The notes beneath the pieces were generated by a model that was not told the DNA's origin, did not search any database, and saw only the letters and a program-made list of their open reading frames with translations. The translations under genes were made by a program, and so were the position numbers. From JABMNT01 sp048262655 (GTDB taxonomy: Bacteria > Pseudomonadota > Alphaproteobacteria > Rhodospirillales > Casp-alpha2), in NCBI GenBank assembly GCA_048262655.1, contig JBLXEY010000004.1:1-64000 (forward strand): 64,000 nt of DNA, written 5' to 3'. The stretch's first letter is position 1, and every line of letters starts with the position of its first letter. Of the stretch, positions 1-9,214 are shown in pieces.

Positions 1-92
1 TGGCGGCTGGTGATCTCCTTCCCGGAAATTCCCGCCTGATGTTCCTTCAAAATGCCAATAATCTGCTCTTCTGAAAATCTGCTGCGTTTCAT
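1..92 (-). CDS. IS3-family transposase OrfA, N-terminal fragment
   Basis: The translation opens MKRSRFSEEQIIGILKEHQA, the very common N-terminus of IS3-family OrfA proteins, which carry a helix-turn-helix that binds the element ends. Only about 30 residues are visible before the window edge. OrfB (the DDE catalytic part, usually made by frameshifting) would lie to the left. The residues after position 20 (GISGKEITSR) follow a variant line rather than the commoner AELCRKHG type. Whether the element is intact cannot be judged. Confidence 0.85.
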   Translation of the reverse strand, partial: MKRSRFSEEQIIGILKEHQAGISGKEITSR

Positions 93-160
93 TATCCGTT
101 TCCTTCTATCGTGGAACGGATCCTAACTTAAAATCGGGGACATTGCAGGGGAGCAGGTCA
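1..160 (-). mobile_element. End of an IS3-family insertion sequence, partial
   Basis: Reading leftward on the minus strand, the element appears to begin at about 160 with TGACCTGCTCCCC (160 to 148). IS3-family ends start with TG and often have this C-rich form. A leader of about 55 bp follows, and the transposase OrfA reading frame starts at 92 and leaves the window. The other end is outside the window, so the paired inverted repeat and the target duplication cannot be checked. The boundary at 160 is inferred from the TG end and from the neighbouring glycosylase-like gene running into this DNA in frame. Confidence 0.65.
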
Positions 161-1080
161 GTTTTATTCCCGCCGTAAGAAACTTCGCAACTAAAATTTT
201 TTAGTGCAGAGGCAAGACCTACGAAAAACCAATATATCTCTCTATCCTTTTCATTTTGTATGTGTTTTGCGTGTTGTTTAAAGTGTTCATAATTAGGCTG
301 AGGCATTTTTTTTTCCAGATTTATTGGATTGGTAGATTTCTTTTCAGAATGTGTGGGTCGGGTTTGATTGTGAGAAAAAGTCAAATCTCGTGTAATGGAC
401 GTTTTTTTTGCTTGCGGGTGTTTTAAACAACCTGTGAACAATCTTTCTATTGCTTCCCTGCTTTCTTCACGACCCATAATTTTAAATGTGCTTAAATGTG
501 GTAAAGCAACATGGATACCGCCATCAAATGTACTTCTATATCCCTTAATTCGACCCCAATTGACATCGATGCCCTTTTCTTCAGATACGTTTAAAATATC
601 ATTTATAATTGGTCTGACTATTGTGGTGCCTATGGAGATAACAATTTTTGGTTTTGACCTCTTTAATACCTTACTCCATATTTTTTTTCCAAACTGAACA
701 GAACGTTGTTTTAAGTTGTCATGATCTGGAAAATCACGCCATCTAGGTGACCTAAATGGAACAAGTGGACCTGCTAATACATTTTCAGGGTCTTCACCGA
801 GTAAACAAAACAGCTTTCGTACTTGAATTTGCAGAGGAGATTCACCTGTAATTCCATTTCCCCAATCCTCATTTACAAATGCGCTACCGCTTTTCATGGA
901 AAATTGTCCATGTGATGTGATGATTGAGTTGCCCGCAGGGTTGAGGCTAATAAATGCTACACGAGAATTATCCAGAACATAGCTAGGACTAGATAAGAAC
1001 CTCCACCCATGCTTAAAGTTCCCGTCTTCAAATTCTTCTAAAATTTGTTTCTCTAATTTTCTAGCAAAATTGTCAGGCAT
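106..1080 (-). CDS. Uracil-DNA glycosylase-superfamily-like protein, 3' end truncated by IS
   Basis: The first 220 residues have the layout of the uracil-DNA glycosylase superfamily: ISLNPAG at residues 44-50 (position of the water-activating loop), PLVPFRSP at 105-112, a hydrophobic strand IVISIG at 146-151, and ALPHLSTFK near 192-200 where the family has its H-x-S catalytic loop. A polar linker (about 221-260) leads into a second segment of unknown type that stops abruptly. The last 18 codons read through what appears to be the terminal sequence of the adjacent IS3-family element, so the original C-terminal domain is probably lost. Substrate and role are unknown. Base composition is AT-rich compared with the following operons. 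Confidence 0.6.
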   Translation of the reverse strand: MPDNFARKLEKQILEEFEDGNFKHGWRFLSSPSYVLDNSRVAFISLNPAGNSIITSHGQFSMKSGSAFVNEDWGNGITGESPLQIQVRKLFCLLGEDPENVLAGPLVPFRSPRWRDFPDHDNLKQRSVQFGKKIWSKVLKRSKPKIVISIGTTIVRPIINDILNVSEEKGIDVNWGRIKGYRSTFDGGIHVALPHLSTFKIMGREESREAIERLFTGCLKHPQAKKTSITRDLTFSHNQTRPTHSEKKSTNPINLEKKMPQPNYEHFKQHAKHIQNEKDREIYWFFVGLASALKNFSCEVSYGGNKTDLLPCNVPDFKLGSVPR

Positions 1081-1168
1081 ATTTTTTTTCTCAGAGTGTT
1101 ATATTCGTGCGAAAATCTAATAAAAGAATTTAAGAATGGTATGCGCTTTAGATAGTATCGCTTATTTG

Positions 1169-1837
1169 TTAATGCAGCCGCTCAAACCCCATGCTTTCAA
1201 TATATTCTGTGGTCCTTCTCTCAAACTCATCTTTCATATGAGGGTGTTCGGATAGATATAACTCCTTGCGCTCTCTCGCCGCCTTTTTGTGACCTCCATC
1301 TGGAAGCAGTGCTTCTGCTACAAAAAAATGTAGTAATCCATGACCACCATTTACCTCAGTTCCCTGACCCCTCATTTTCATTTCACCGAGCATCAAATGT
1401 GCAACCCCGTCACCCTTATCAGCAGCAAATGAAAATAAGTTAAATGCTTTCTTGCAGTCTTCTTCGCTTGCTTCTGGCTTATATAGAAATAATGCCAAAT
1501 TTGTTGCTGCTAACTCGTGACCATTTTCAATGGCTTTTTCATACCATGAAATAGCTGCTTCCATATCTTTTTCACCGACTAGTCCTTTCTCATAAAATCG
1601 TGCTACATGCATTTGCGATTCCCGCTCACCTTGTTCAGCAGCAGCTAGGTACCATTTGAATGCTGAAACTAAATCTTCTTCGCCACCCTGACCGTAATGA
1701 CACATATTTGCGAAGCATATTTGTGCCAACGTGTCGCCTCTTTCAGCCGATTTTTGGTACCATTGACGAGCCAGTACTAGGTTCTCTTCGATGCAAAGTG
1801 GACCTGTTTCATCGTAAAGCCGTCCCACATATACCAT
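1169..1837 (-). CDS. Sel1-repeat protein, probably frameshifted at its 5' end
   Basis: The protein is made of consecutive Sel1-like (TPR-related) repeats, seen as YQKSAERGDTLAQICFAN, YLAAAEQGERESQMHVARF, YEKAIENGHELAATNLALF and FSFAADKGDGVAHLMLGEM. Such repeats form alpha-helical solenoids for protein contacts; no enzyme domain or signal peptide is visible. The ATG used here is internal to a repeat (the frame just upstream reads SYDVAAMVYVG and is then closed by TAA), while another frame upstream (about 1855-1978) gives a continuing peptide starting MATLMAKEGLLKIAKRG. A single indel near 1855 would join the two. The gene is therefore either a pseudogene or carries a sequencing indel. Confidence 0.6.
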   Translation of the reverse strand: MVYVGRLYDETGPLCIEENLVLARQWYQKSAERGDTLAQICFANMCHYGQGGEEDLVSAFKWYLAAAEQGERESQMHVARFYEKGLVGEKDMEAAISWYEKAIENGHELAATNLALFLYKPEASEEDCKKAFNLFSFAADKGDGVAHLMLGEMKMRGQGTEVNGGHGLLHFFVAEALLPDGGHKKAARERKELYLSEHPHMKDEFERRTTEYIESMGFERLH

Positions 1838-2103
1838 TGCAGCAACATCATAAGATTATAGGCTAAACAAGCTCGTAGGCTAAGTTCAGAACTTCGACCC
1901 AACAGGAGTAAGTTCCGCTTGAACGTGCCTCTTTTTGCGATCTTGAGGAGGCCTTCTTTTGCCATCAGTGTCGCCATGAGGTGGCGTCCTTTAAGTCTCC
2001 CTATAGCCTCATACCTTTTGCAGATTTGCATTCGCGGGGGATCGCGTTGAATATCTCAGAGTCACCTATTCACTTCCGCACCAACGAACAAGGATTCATT
2101 CAT

Positions 2104-2769
2104 ATGACCGCAGATATCGATTTCGCCAATCTCCGTCACATTTTGTATACGTCTGTGCTTTCCGATGTTCTCGATGATCATGGATACAGAGATCAGGCCA
2201 TGCGTCCGTTTGTTCGGCCATTGGATGAGACCAAGGTGCTGTTTGGGCGGGCGCGCACCGGTTTGTATACGCTGGTTTATGAAGCTCCCGAAGGCGAAAA
2301 CCCCTATGACATCGAAATTGCACTGGTTGATGACTTGAAGCCTGATGATATTTCAGTGTTTGGTTGCAATGGCCCCACCGAGCGGATCGCGCCCTGGGGT
2401 GAATTGTTGACGACAGCCAGTATGGCGCGAGGGGCTGTGGGCTGTGTCACCGATGGCCTGGTGCGTGATGTGCGCCAGATCCGGGAACTCGGGTTTCCGG
2501 TTTTTCATGGTGGCATTGGACCGCTGGATTCGAAAGGCCGCGCTAAAATGATAGAGCGTGACGTGCCCATTGAATGCGCGGGCGTTGCTGTCAATTCCGG
2601 CGATCTTGTCTTCGGTGATGTGGACGGCGTTGTCGTCATTCCGGCAGCCGTCGCCAGCAAAGTCATTGCGGCGGCCTTGGTTAAAATCGAAAGTGAAAAC
2701 AAAACCCGTGACGAATTAAAACGCGGCCTTCTGTTAGCCGAGGTCTATGAAAAATACGGGGTGCTTTAA
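2104..2769 (+). CDS. RraA-like family protein (possible oxo-acid aldolase/decarboxylase)
   Basis: This 221-residue protein has the RraA/4-hydroxy-4-methyl-2-oxoglutarate aldolase fold signature: SVLSDVLDDHG near the N-terminus, GAVGCVTDGLVRDV in the middle (the D-G-x-x-R-D substrate and metal site), and GDVDGVVVIP near the end. Family members are either divalent-metal-dependent oxo-acid aldolases/decarboxylases or inhibitors of RNase E; the intact D-x-x-R-D stretch favours an enzyme. I chose the ATG at 2104 because AAGGA lies 8-13 bases upstream; a frame open back to 1981 gives an unlikely extension. The gene stands alone, divergent from the Sel1 gene, so its pathway is not indicated. Confidence 0.8.
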   Translation: MTADIDFANLRHILYTSVLSDVLDDHGYRDQAMRPFVRPLDETKVLFGRARTGLYTLVYEAPEGENPYDIEIALVDDLKPDDISVFGCNGPTERIAPWGELLTTASMARGAVGCVTDGLVRDVRQIRELGFPVFHGGIGPLDSKGRAKMIERDVPIECAGVAVNSGDLVFGDVDGVVVIPAAVASKVIAAALVKIESENKTRDELKRGLLLAEVYEKYGVL

Positions 2770-2835
2770 CCCCCGTTTCTGTGATCTGTTGCGACGGATC
2801 GAAATAAACGGTTTGGCCCTAACCGGCTTATTGCT

Positions 2836-4623
2836 TCATCTGGCTACCTCGGTATCACCCTGGCTGACGCTACCAGTGCTATCGTGCAGAAGACCGGCAT
2901 AAATACCGTCCAGTGCGAGTAGCGTCTGGTGGCTGCCGCGTTCAACAATCTCGCCATTTGCCATTACCAGAATTTGATCGGCATTGCGGATCGTACTAAG
3001 ACGGTGGGCTATGGCGATAACGGTTTTTTCAGTGAACAATCGGCCGATGGCTTTTTGAATGAGTTCTTCGGTGATTGAATCCACGGAACTTGTCGCCTCA
3101 TCGAGCATGACGACCTGCCCGCCCTGGGCAATGGCGCGCGCGAAAGAGATGAGCTGGGTTTGGCCAACGGATAAATTGCCGCCACTGTTGGTCAGTTGAT
3201 AGTCGTAACGCTCCGGCAGGTCGTCGATAAAGGTATGAGCATAGACATAGTGTGCTGCATCGATCACGGCTGTGTCACAAACGGCTTTGTTGCCCAGAGC
3301 GATATTAAAATGAACGGTTTCTTCAAACAGGAAGGCATCTTGTTGCATCAGGGAAAACAAATGTAGCATAGAAGCTTTTGGTATCTGAGACAGTTCAATG
3401 TCGTTCAATAAAATGTGGCCTTCATAGTCCATATATACTTTGTTCATAAGGCGCAGGATCGTCGATTTTCCGGACCCGGTGGTGCCGACCAAGGCCAACT
3501 GCTCGCCTTTGTTCAAAGTGAACGATACATCCTTTAAAACATAGGGGCTTTGCGCATTATAGCGAAAACTGACCTGGTCAAATTTTAGGGATTCGAAATG
3601 ACGCAAACGGTCTTTAAGCTCGTCTGCGTGCAGCAAGGGTCTGCCGTCTTCTTCTAGCGGTTCGATAAACAGTTCTTCAATATGCTCGAACGCCGCAAAG
3701 GAGCGTTGAATCGAGGCAATCTGGGACGTGAAATCGCGGATGGGCACGAATATTTTTTCAAGCGTGTTGATAAAGGCAATAAGAACCCCAAGCGACAGGG
3801 CGCCTTCCACCAGCCTTTCCGCACCAAACCAGATGATCAGTCCAATGGTAATACTGGTGACGCCAGTGATAATCGAAAAAAGCGTGGCATCGTATTTATT
3901 GGTCGTTATCTGCGCCCGCATAAAGTCCGTTGTATGTTTGCGAAACTGTTCTTCCACTTCCTGTTCGGCACCATAAAGCTGAACGGTTTTTACCCCCAAC
4001 AAACATTCCTGTAGAAAACCCGTTCCTTTGGCCAAAGCCGAGCGTGTGATCAGATAAAGCGCGCGCATCCGATTGCGTATATACTGAGTGAGATAGAGGA
4101 TGGGGGGAAAAATCACGAGGACAACAAGCGCGAGTTGCCAATTGATGACAAACATAAATATCAACACAGCCACCGTGTTAATGGAATCCTTGACCAGACT
4201 TAAAATGCCAAGGACAAAGGCTTCACCGATCGCCTCCAGGTCGCTGGTCAAACGGGCTAGCGTGACACCGTTCGGGGTCTTGTCAAAATAGGACCTGGGC
4301 AACTGCAAGATACGCCGAAACAGGGCTTCGCGCATTTCAAAAACCGTTAGCTGGCCGGTCTTCCGCAAATAAAAAGAATAAAATGCATCCGCCAGATAGT
4401 TGACGACCAGCGTGATAACCATCCAGCCCAGCAAGGTATAGAGCCCGTCGAACTCGCCCGCGGTCAATTTTGTGTCGATGACCTGAATAACCAGCCAGGG
4501 GAAGAGTAAATTACTGGCGACAGATAAAGGCATCATCGCCAGCCCGATGAAGGCGGTTTTCCGATAGGTCTTCGCATAGAGGTAAAAATGCCTGAGATAG
4601 TGGAGGTCCAGGGCCTTAATCAT
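2836..4623 (-). CDS. ABC exporter half-transporter, MdlB-like (type IV exporter fold)
   Basis: A fused permease-ATPase of 595 residues: six predicted membrane spans in about residues 15-310 and a nucleotide-binding domain from about 345. Visible motifs are Walker A GTTGSGKST (about 382), signature LSVGQTQ (about 481) and Walker B VVMLDEATS with the catalytic glutamate (about 505), then the H-loop AHRLST. The signature deviates from LSGGQ. Its start codon overlaps the stop of the upstream half-transporter by ATGA, so the two are co-translated and should form a heterodimer in the inner membrane. The transported compound is unknown; lipids, peptides and drugs are typical for the family. Confidence 0.85.
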   Translation of the reverse strand: MIKALDLHYLRHFYLYAKTYRKTAFIGLAMMPLSVASNLLFPWLVIQVIDTKLTAGEFDGLYTLLGWMVITLVVNYLADAFYSFYLRKTGQLTVFEMREALFRRILQLPRSYFDKTPNGVTLARLTSDLEAIGEAFVLGILSLVKDSINTVAVLIFMFVINWQLALVVLVIFPPILYLTQYIRNRMRALYLITRSALAKGTGFLQECLLGVKTVQLYGAEQEVEEQFRKHTTDFMRAQITTNKYDATLFSIITGVTSITIGLIIWFGAERLVEGALSLGVLIAFINTLEKIFVPIRDFTSQIASIQRSFAAFEHIEELFIEPLEEDGRPLLHADELKDRLRHFESLKFDQVSFRYNAQSPYVLKDVSFTLNKGEQLALVGTTGSGKSTILRLMNKVYMDYEGHILLNDIELSQIPKASMLHLFSLMQQDAFLFEETVHFNIALGNKAVCDTAVIDAAHYVYAHTFIDDLPERYDYQLTNSGGNLSVGQTQLISFARAIAQGGQVVMLDEATSSVDSITEELIQKAIGRLFTEKTVIAIAHRLSTIRNADQILVMANGEIVERGSHQTLLALDGIYAGLLHDSTGSVSQGDTEVAR

Positions 4624-6485
4624 CGGGTTGTCTCCCCGGTTTCAATCCCTGAATACGCTGTTGTCTTTACAGTGGTTGGCGGTGAAGTGTGTTGTTGCAG
4701 TTCCCAGGTTTCACGGTAGTAACGGGAACCAGCAAGTAACTCGGTATGCGTTCCTCTGGCAATAATTTCACCATCAGCCATCACCAGAATTTCATCCATG
4801 TTTTCAAGTGCGCTGATCCGGTGAGAGACCACCAATAAACTTTTTTGGTCGATGTGATGAAAAACAGCCTTAAGGATCTGGCGCTCGGTCTCGTAATCGA
4901 CGGCTGACAAGACATTGTCCATGATGATCAGATCGCATTCTGTGAGCAACGCCCGGGCGATACTCAAGCGCTGTTTCTGTCCGCCCGAGAGCATGATCCC
5001 TTTTTCTCCAACGATGGTTTTCTCATGATCGCGGAAAGAGCGTATGTCATCGCTTAACTGACTGATTTGCAGAACGTGTTCCACCTGCTCCCTGCTTGGC
5101 AAGGGCGTTATCTTTTCCGAACCAAAGCGGACATTTTTTTCGATGGTGTCTGAAAACAAATAGGCGTTTTGGGTGATGGTTCTGACAAAGGACCTCAGGT
5201 CTTGGCGTGACAAGGCGGTGATATCGCGGTCGCCCCAGAAGACGTTTCCCGGCGCAACATCAAGGTAATGGTTCAGACAATTGACCAGGGTGCTTTTACC
5301 GGAGCCAATGCTTCCGAGGATTCCCAGCTTCTTTCCCGGCTCTATTGTAAAGCTGATATTTTTAAGAACCCAATTCGTATCCGGTTCAGGCGCCCCGTCT
5401 TGGCCACGGGCGTCAAGGTCGGTTTCTCGGGTCGTCGGATAGCGATAGCTCAAGTCGACAACCTTCAGCACGCTTTTTGCCAGTCGTTGCTTTTGCGCAG
5501 GGTCGAGCATAATCAGATCTTGATCCGGCACAGGACTGTTGAGGACAGTCTGAATGCTGTCGATGCTGACCATGCCCATTTGGTACACCGTCAGGATGCG
5601 CCCCAAACTCATGAGCGGGACTGCTAATAAAACGGAGTAGGAGAGAAAGGCGGTAATCTCACCGATGGTCAGCTCACTTTGTAAAACGAAGTAACCGCCT
5701 AAACCCAGAATAAGCACTTTCATCAGATTATTGGCATATTCAATAATCGGCAGAACGAACGTCTGAATGCGGGCGATCTGCATTGTACAGATGAATAGGT
5801 CCCGATTGACATCTTGGACTTTTTGTGTGGCCCAGGGTCCCATTTGCTGGTTTTTGATCAGGTCTATCCCTGACAAATAATTCATCAGCTGCTCAGACAG
5901 GTTTTGGAGACGGATTAAACGCTCAGCTTGCAATTGTCGGAGTTTGCGAAACCCGATGCGGAAAAATATAAAACCAATGATAATGGGGGTCACTGAATAT
6001 AACGTCAGTTTGGGTGAGATTTGCCACATCCACAAAGGGGTCATCGATAAGGCAAATGCGATGTTGAAAACATGCAAGAACCCGAGGCTATAAAAGACAC
6101 GGATGCCATTCAGATCGTTGTTGATGAGAGAGATTAATTTGCCTGAAGGATACCGATTGTGGAAGCTTTGTGGCAATCGATTAAGCCGATAAAACAAATC
6201 ATTTTTCAAAACCATTTCGGTGACACGGCCGGGATTCAGCGCATAGATGCGTGATAAAATCCGAACCATAATCATCGCCAGTGATAGGGCGATTACGGTT
6301 TGAATATTTTCCACCAGCAGTTCAGAGATGCCCCCTGACGATGCATTTAGTAAATCAATGGCCTGCTGAATATAGCGCGGGATTTCGACCTGCAGCCAGT
6401 TGACGATGAAGATACAGACCACGGCGAACAAATACGAATACTTGTTCAGCAGAAAGTAGTGCCAAATAAATTGGGGTTTCGTCAT
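4620..6485 (-). CDS. ABC exporter half-transporter, MdlA-like, with degenerate Walker B
   Basis: The partner of the preceding half-transporter (621 residues) has the same layout: membrane domain in about residues 15-310, Walker A GSIGSGKST (about 392), canonical signature LSGGQKQR (about 500) and Walker B LIIMDNVLSAVD (about 520). The residue after the Walker B aspartate is Asn where an active ATPase has Glu. Combined with the partner's altered LSVGQ signature, this gives one consensus and one degenerate ATP site, the arrangement known from heterodimeric exporters such as TM287/288. The gene is first in the two-gene operon. Confidence 0.85.
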   Translation of the reverse strand: MTKPQFIWHYFLLNKYSYLFAVVCIFIVNWLQVEIPRYIQQAIDLLNASSGGISELLVENIQTVIALSLAMIMVRILSRIYALNPGRVTEMVLKNDLFYRLNRLPQSFHNRYPSGKLISLINNDLNGIRVFYSLGFLHVFNIAFALSMTPLWMWQISPKLTLYSVTPIIIGFIFFRIGFRKLRQLQAERLIRLQNLSEQLMNYLSGIDLIKNQQMGPWATQKVQDVNRDLFICTMQIARIQTFVLPIIEYANNLMKVLILGLGGYFVLQSELTIGEITAFLSYSVLLAVPLMSLGRILTVYQMGMVSIDSIQTVLNSPVPDQDLIMLDPAQKQRLAKSVLKVVDLSYRYPTTRETDLDARGQDGAPEPDTNWVLKNISFTIEPGKKLGILGSIGSGKSTLVNCLNHYLDVAPGNVFWGDRDITALSRQDLRSFVRTITQNAYLFSDTIEKNVRFGSEKITPLPSREQVEHVLQISQLSDDIRSFRDHEKTIVGEKGIMLSGGQKQRLSIARALLTECDLIIMDNVLSAVDYETERQILKAVFHHIDQKSLLVVSHRISALENMDEILVMADGEIIARGTHTELLAGSRYYRETWELQQHTSPPTTVKTTAYSGIETGETTR

Positions 6486-6565
6486 AGAGTAAGGCTGCCT
6501 GATAGGTGGGTGCTTGAATTACGGTTATGGATGGGTACGGGAGGAAGGCCCAAACCGTTTTCCCG

Positions 6566-6593
6566 ATTATAGCTTACCCGGGTGTCTTTAGAA
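6566..6593 (-). promoter_or_regulatory. Candidate sigma70-type promoter of the ABC exporter operon
   Basis: On the minus strand a perfect TATAAT lies at 6571-6566, about 80 bases upstream of the exporter start codon. The best -35 is weak (TTCTAA at 6593-6588, 16-bp spacer). The call rests mainly on the -10 and on its position in the only intergenic gap that can serve the operon. Confidence 0.3.
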
Positions 6594-6706
6594 AACGTCT
6601 TTTATGGGTCGTGACCACTTCACGCCGAAAACAAGTGCTGCGCCCAGGACGGAGCGGGACCCATGGACCGCGTTCAGAGGCAACCCTCGACAGATGCGAG
6701 GATCGC

Positions 6707-9007
6707 TTACAAGGCGTCTTTTGGTTTTGTCCCTTCGGGTTGGTCCGCTTCAATAGATGTTGCAACGGCGCCAGCAATGGCTTTCTGCTCCTCTTCTTTA
6801 AGCTGTCTCTCGTTTCCTGCCCAATGAACCGTGACCTCTTTATTTGCAAACTTGATCCCGTTTTCGGCAAACATTTTTCGAATTTCATTTAGAACAAAAC
6901 GCCGGATCGTGAACTGATCGCCGGGGCGGGTGGTATATTTAACCCGCATGATCATCGCTGAATCTTCCATCGCCATAACGCCTTGAGACTTGAGCGGCTC
7001 CAAAAACAGCGGCCCGATCTCTTCGTGCTCTAGCAATTTCACACCCAGTTTTTTGATCATCTTTCGGACCTTCTCCGCGTCCGTATCATAAGTTAACCGG
7101 AGCGACAGTTTCATAATCGCCCAGTCGCGGGAATAGTTGGTCAATTGCGTGATTTCACCAAAGGGGACTGTATTCAGCGGGCCATTGTGGTGACGCAATT
7201 GCAATGATCTGATCGAAATGCGTTCGACGGTTCCTTTTACGGAACCCAGGTTTATGTATTCACCGCGCCGGAAGGCATCATCCATAAGGAAGAACGCTCC
7301 TGAGAAGATATCACGTATCAGGGTTTGCGCCCCAAATCCAATGGCTAGACCGACCACCCCGGCGCCGGCAAACAGCGGCGCAATATCCAGGCCGATCTCT
7401 GACAAGAAAATCATCCCGGTGATCACAACAATCGTTATCAACAGAAAATTTTGGAAGATCGGCAACAGCGTTGCCAAACGAGAGACCCCGACACCACCTG
7501 GATCGCCACCTGGCGCCCCATGGGCATCTTCGTTGCCACCTTCTCTCGAAATTTCAGCATCCGTCCAGACTTTCACTGCGTTGTAGGCAAGGTAGCCAGC
7601 AAACAGGACGATTAGAATTTCGATCAGCCGCGTGAAGGGCAGTGTCTTGTTGGAAAAATCGACACCCCAGGCATTGGCAATCGCAATCATTGAAAAGACG
7701 ACAATGAACAGGGTCGCCGCACGTTCAAGCAACGGTTTGAACGGGGACTGCTCTGGTTGTCGTGGGAGCTCGGCCGGGATGGCAGGAGGGGCATATTCAT
7801 TTTCTTCCGTCGCGTGTTCAAGAACCTGGCGTGTCAGAGCTTCGTTTTCTTTTTGAATGCGCGCGACGGCAACTTCATAATCGGCTTTCTGTTTTTCCAA
7901 TCGATGCGCCATAATCTTATCCAAGGTGACAACCAGCGCCGCATGTAAGGTCACGGAGATGATAAAAACGGCGACCGGCGCAAGAACCACATCGACGGCT
8001 GCAGGTTTATCCAGAATTATGCGATAGATTGATACAGCACAGGCAATCATCAGGTAAAAGACCGTCAAGGGTAGCCAGGCACGACCCAGAAATCTAATCC
8101 ACCAATGTTTATCGGCAGCATCTCCAGCGCCCATGACAACGCCGGTAAAAGCTTTTTTTTCCAGCACACACACAATGGTTAAAAAGATCACCAGAACAAT
8201 TACCGATAAGATCAGACCCAACTTATGGGCGTCCGGATCGAGCCCAAGACTGCCCATCCACAAACAGACGGCAAACATGGTTACGGCCAGACCATCGATA
8301 ATTGACCAGTGGCGAAACATGTGCTTGGCGTCTTCATCCGATAAATTGAGCATTCGATAGGCGGATAATTCTGGCACAATGAAATTGAAATGAAGGGTCC
8401 ACCGCAGAAGTCGAAAGACACAATAGCCACTAATGATGGCCAAAATGGTGTTTCGTGAGGGCCCGTGACCCGAATCGAATATCAAGGCAACGCCAACGGC
8501 TACAATAAATAAAACAACGGTTATCAGCGCCAGAACGGCGGCGCGAAAGGCCAGATACGGAAATTTCTCAGCTCGGCTTTTAGGAGCATCAGTATAGAGA
8601 TACTCAAAATAGTCGCGGGCACCAGCCTGCACATAGCCCTTTGCCCAGAAACCGATCAACAAGCCGCCAATTGCCGTCGCAACTGCGATCACGAGCCAGT
8701 TCATGGAGCGGTCAGGACTGGCACTGCGCAAGGTTTCCATCACATTGCCCGGCAGAGCCGGCATTTTATCTATGAGTCTGCGGGTTTCTTCGCGCGCGAG
8801 CAGCAGATTGGCTTGAAATTCATTCCGTCGAGTTTCAACGACCGGCTCATTTTTTGGAGGCGCAACAATGATAACGGTCGCGCCAGCTTTCCCTGCTTCC
8901 GCAAGAGCCGGTTTCAAGCTGTCCAGGATGGCAGAATCACTGGCATAAACAGAAACGGAAAAACAACACATCAATCCAACGACAAGCGCAAGAAATCGAC
9001 TTTTCAT
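6707..9007 (-). CDS. MscS-family mechanosensitive ion channel, large form
   Basis: This 766-residue protein begins with a signal peptide (MKSRFLALVVGLMCCFSVS, then VYA), has a short periplasmic segment and many membrane spans, and ends in an MscS core. The core starts near residue 535 with the pore helix region GAGVVGLAIGFGAQTLIRD and continues with FSGAFFLMDDAFRRGEYI and the beta domain. It is much longer than E. coli MscS (286 residues) and resembles the YbdG/YnaI/MscK-like extended class, with a predicted coiled segment (about 365-400) before the core. It should gate on membrane tension during osmotic downshock. It is a single gene, separated from both neighbouring operons. Confidence 0.88.
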   Translation of the reverse strand: MKSRFLALVVGLMCCFSVSVYASDSAILDSLKPALAEAGKAGATVIIVAPPKNEPVVETRRNEFQANLLLAREETRRLIDKMPALPGNVMETLRSASPDRSMNWLVIAVATAIGGLLIGFWAKGYVQAGARDYFEYLYTDAPKSRAEKFPYLAFRAAVLALITVVLFIVAVGVALIFDSGHGPSRNTILAIISGYCVFRLLRWTLHFNFIVPELSAYRMLNLSDEDAKHMFRHWSIIDGLAVTMFAVCLWMGSLGLDPDAHKLGLILSVIVLVIFLTIVCVLEKKAFTGVVMGAGDAADKHWWIRFLGRAWLPLTVFYLMIACAVSIYRIILDKPAAVDVVLAPVAVFIISVTLHAALVVTLDKIMAHRLEKQKADYEVAVARIQKENEALTRQVLEHATEENEYAPPAIPAELPRQPEQSPFKPLLERAATLFIVVFSMIAIANAWGVDFSNKTLPFTRLIEILIVLFAGYLAYNAVKVWTDAEISREGGNEDAHGAPGGDPGGVGVSRLATLLPIFQNFLLITIVVITGMIFLSEIGLDIAPLFAGAGVVGLAIGFGAQTLIRDIFSGAFFLMDDAFRRGEYINLGSVKGTVERISIRSLQLRHHNGPLNTVPFGEITQLTNYSRDWAIMKLSLRLTYDTDAEKVRKMIKKLGVKLLEHEEIGPLFLEPLKSQGVMAMEDSAMIMRVKYTTRPGDQFTIRRFVLNEIRKMFAENGIKFANKEVTVHWAGNERQLKEEEQKAIAGAVATSIEADQPEGTKPKDAL

Positions 9008-9214
9008 ATTTTCACCAAACCCGGAACGGCCCCTGTTTTAATCGTTTTTCTGGTTCTCCCAAAAATGACACAGCATGAAAATTTGTCTAGCCCCTCCGTG
9101 TGACAAGGGCACTTTATCACATCAGGCGCGCGGCCGTTTTGGGCGGATTGGCTTGTCGTGAAGCGTCGTTCTTCAACACCTTTTCGCGGCTTCGAAAATC
9201 AAATTGTCAAAGCT

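Noticed and set aside
6486..6706. Small open frames in the gap between the ABC exporter and the MscS gene
   Set aside because: Arginine-rich or proline-rich translations without ribosome sites; they overlap the likely promoter and look non-coding.
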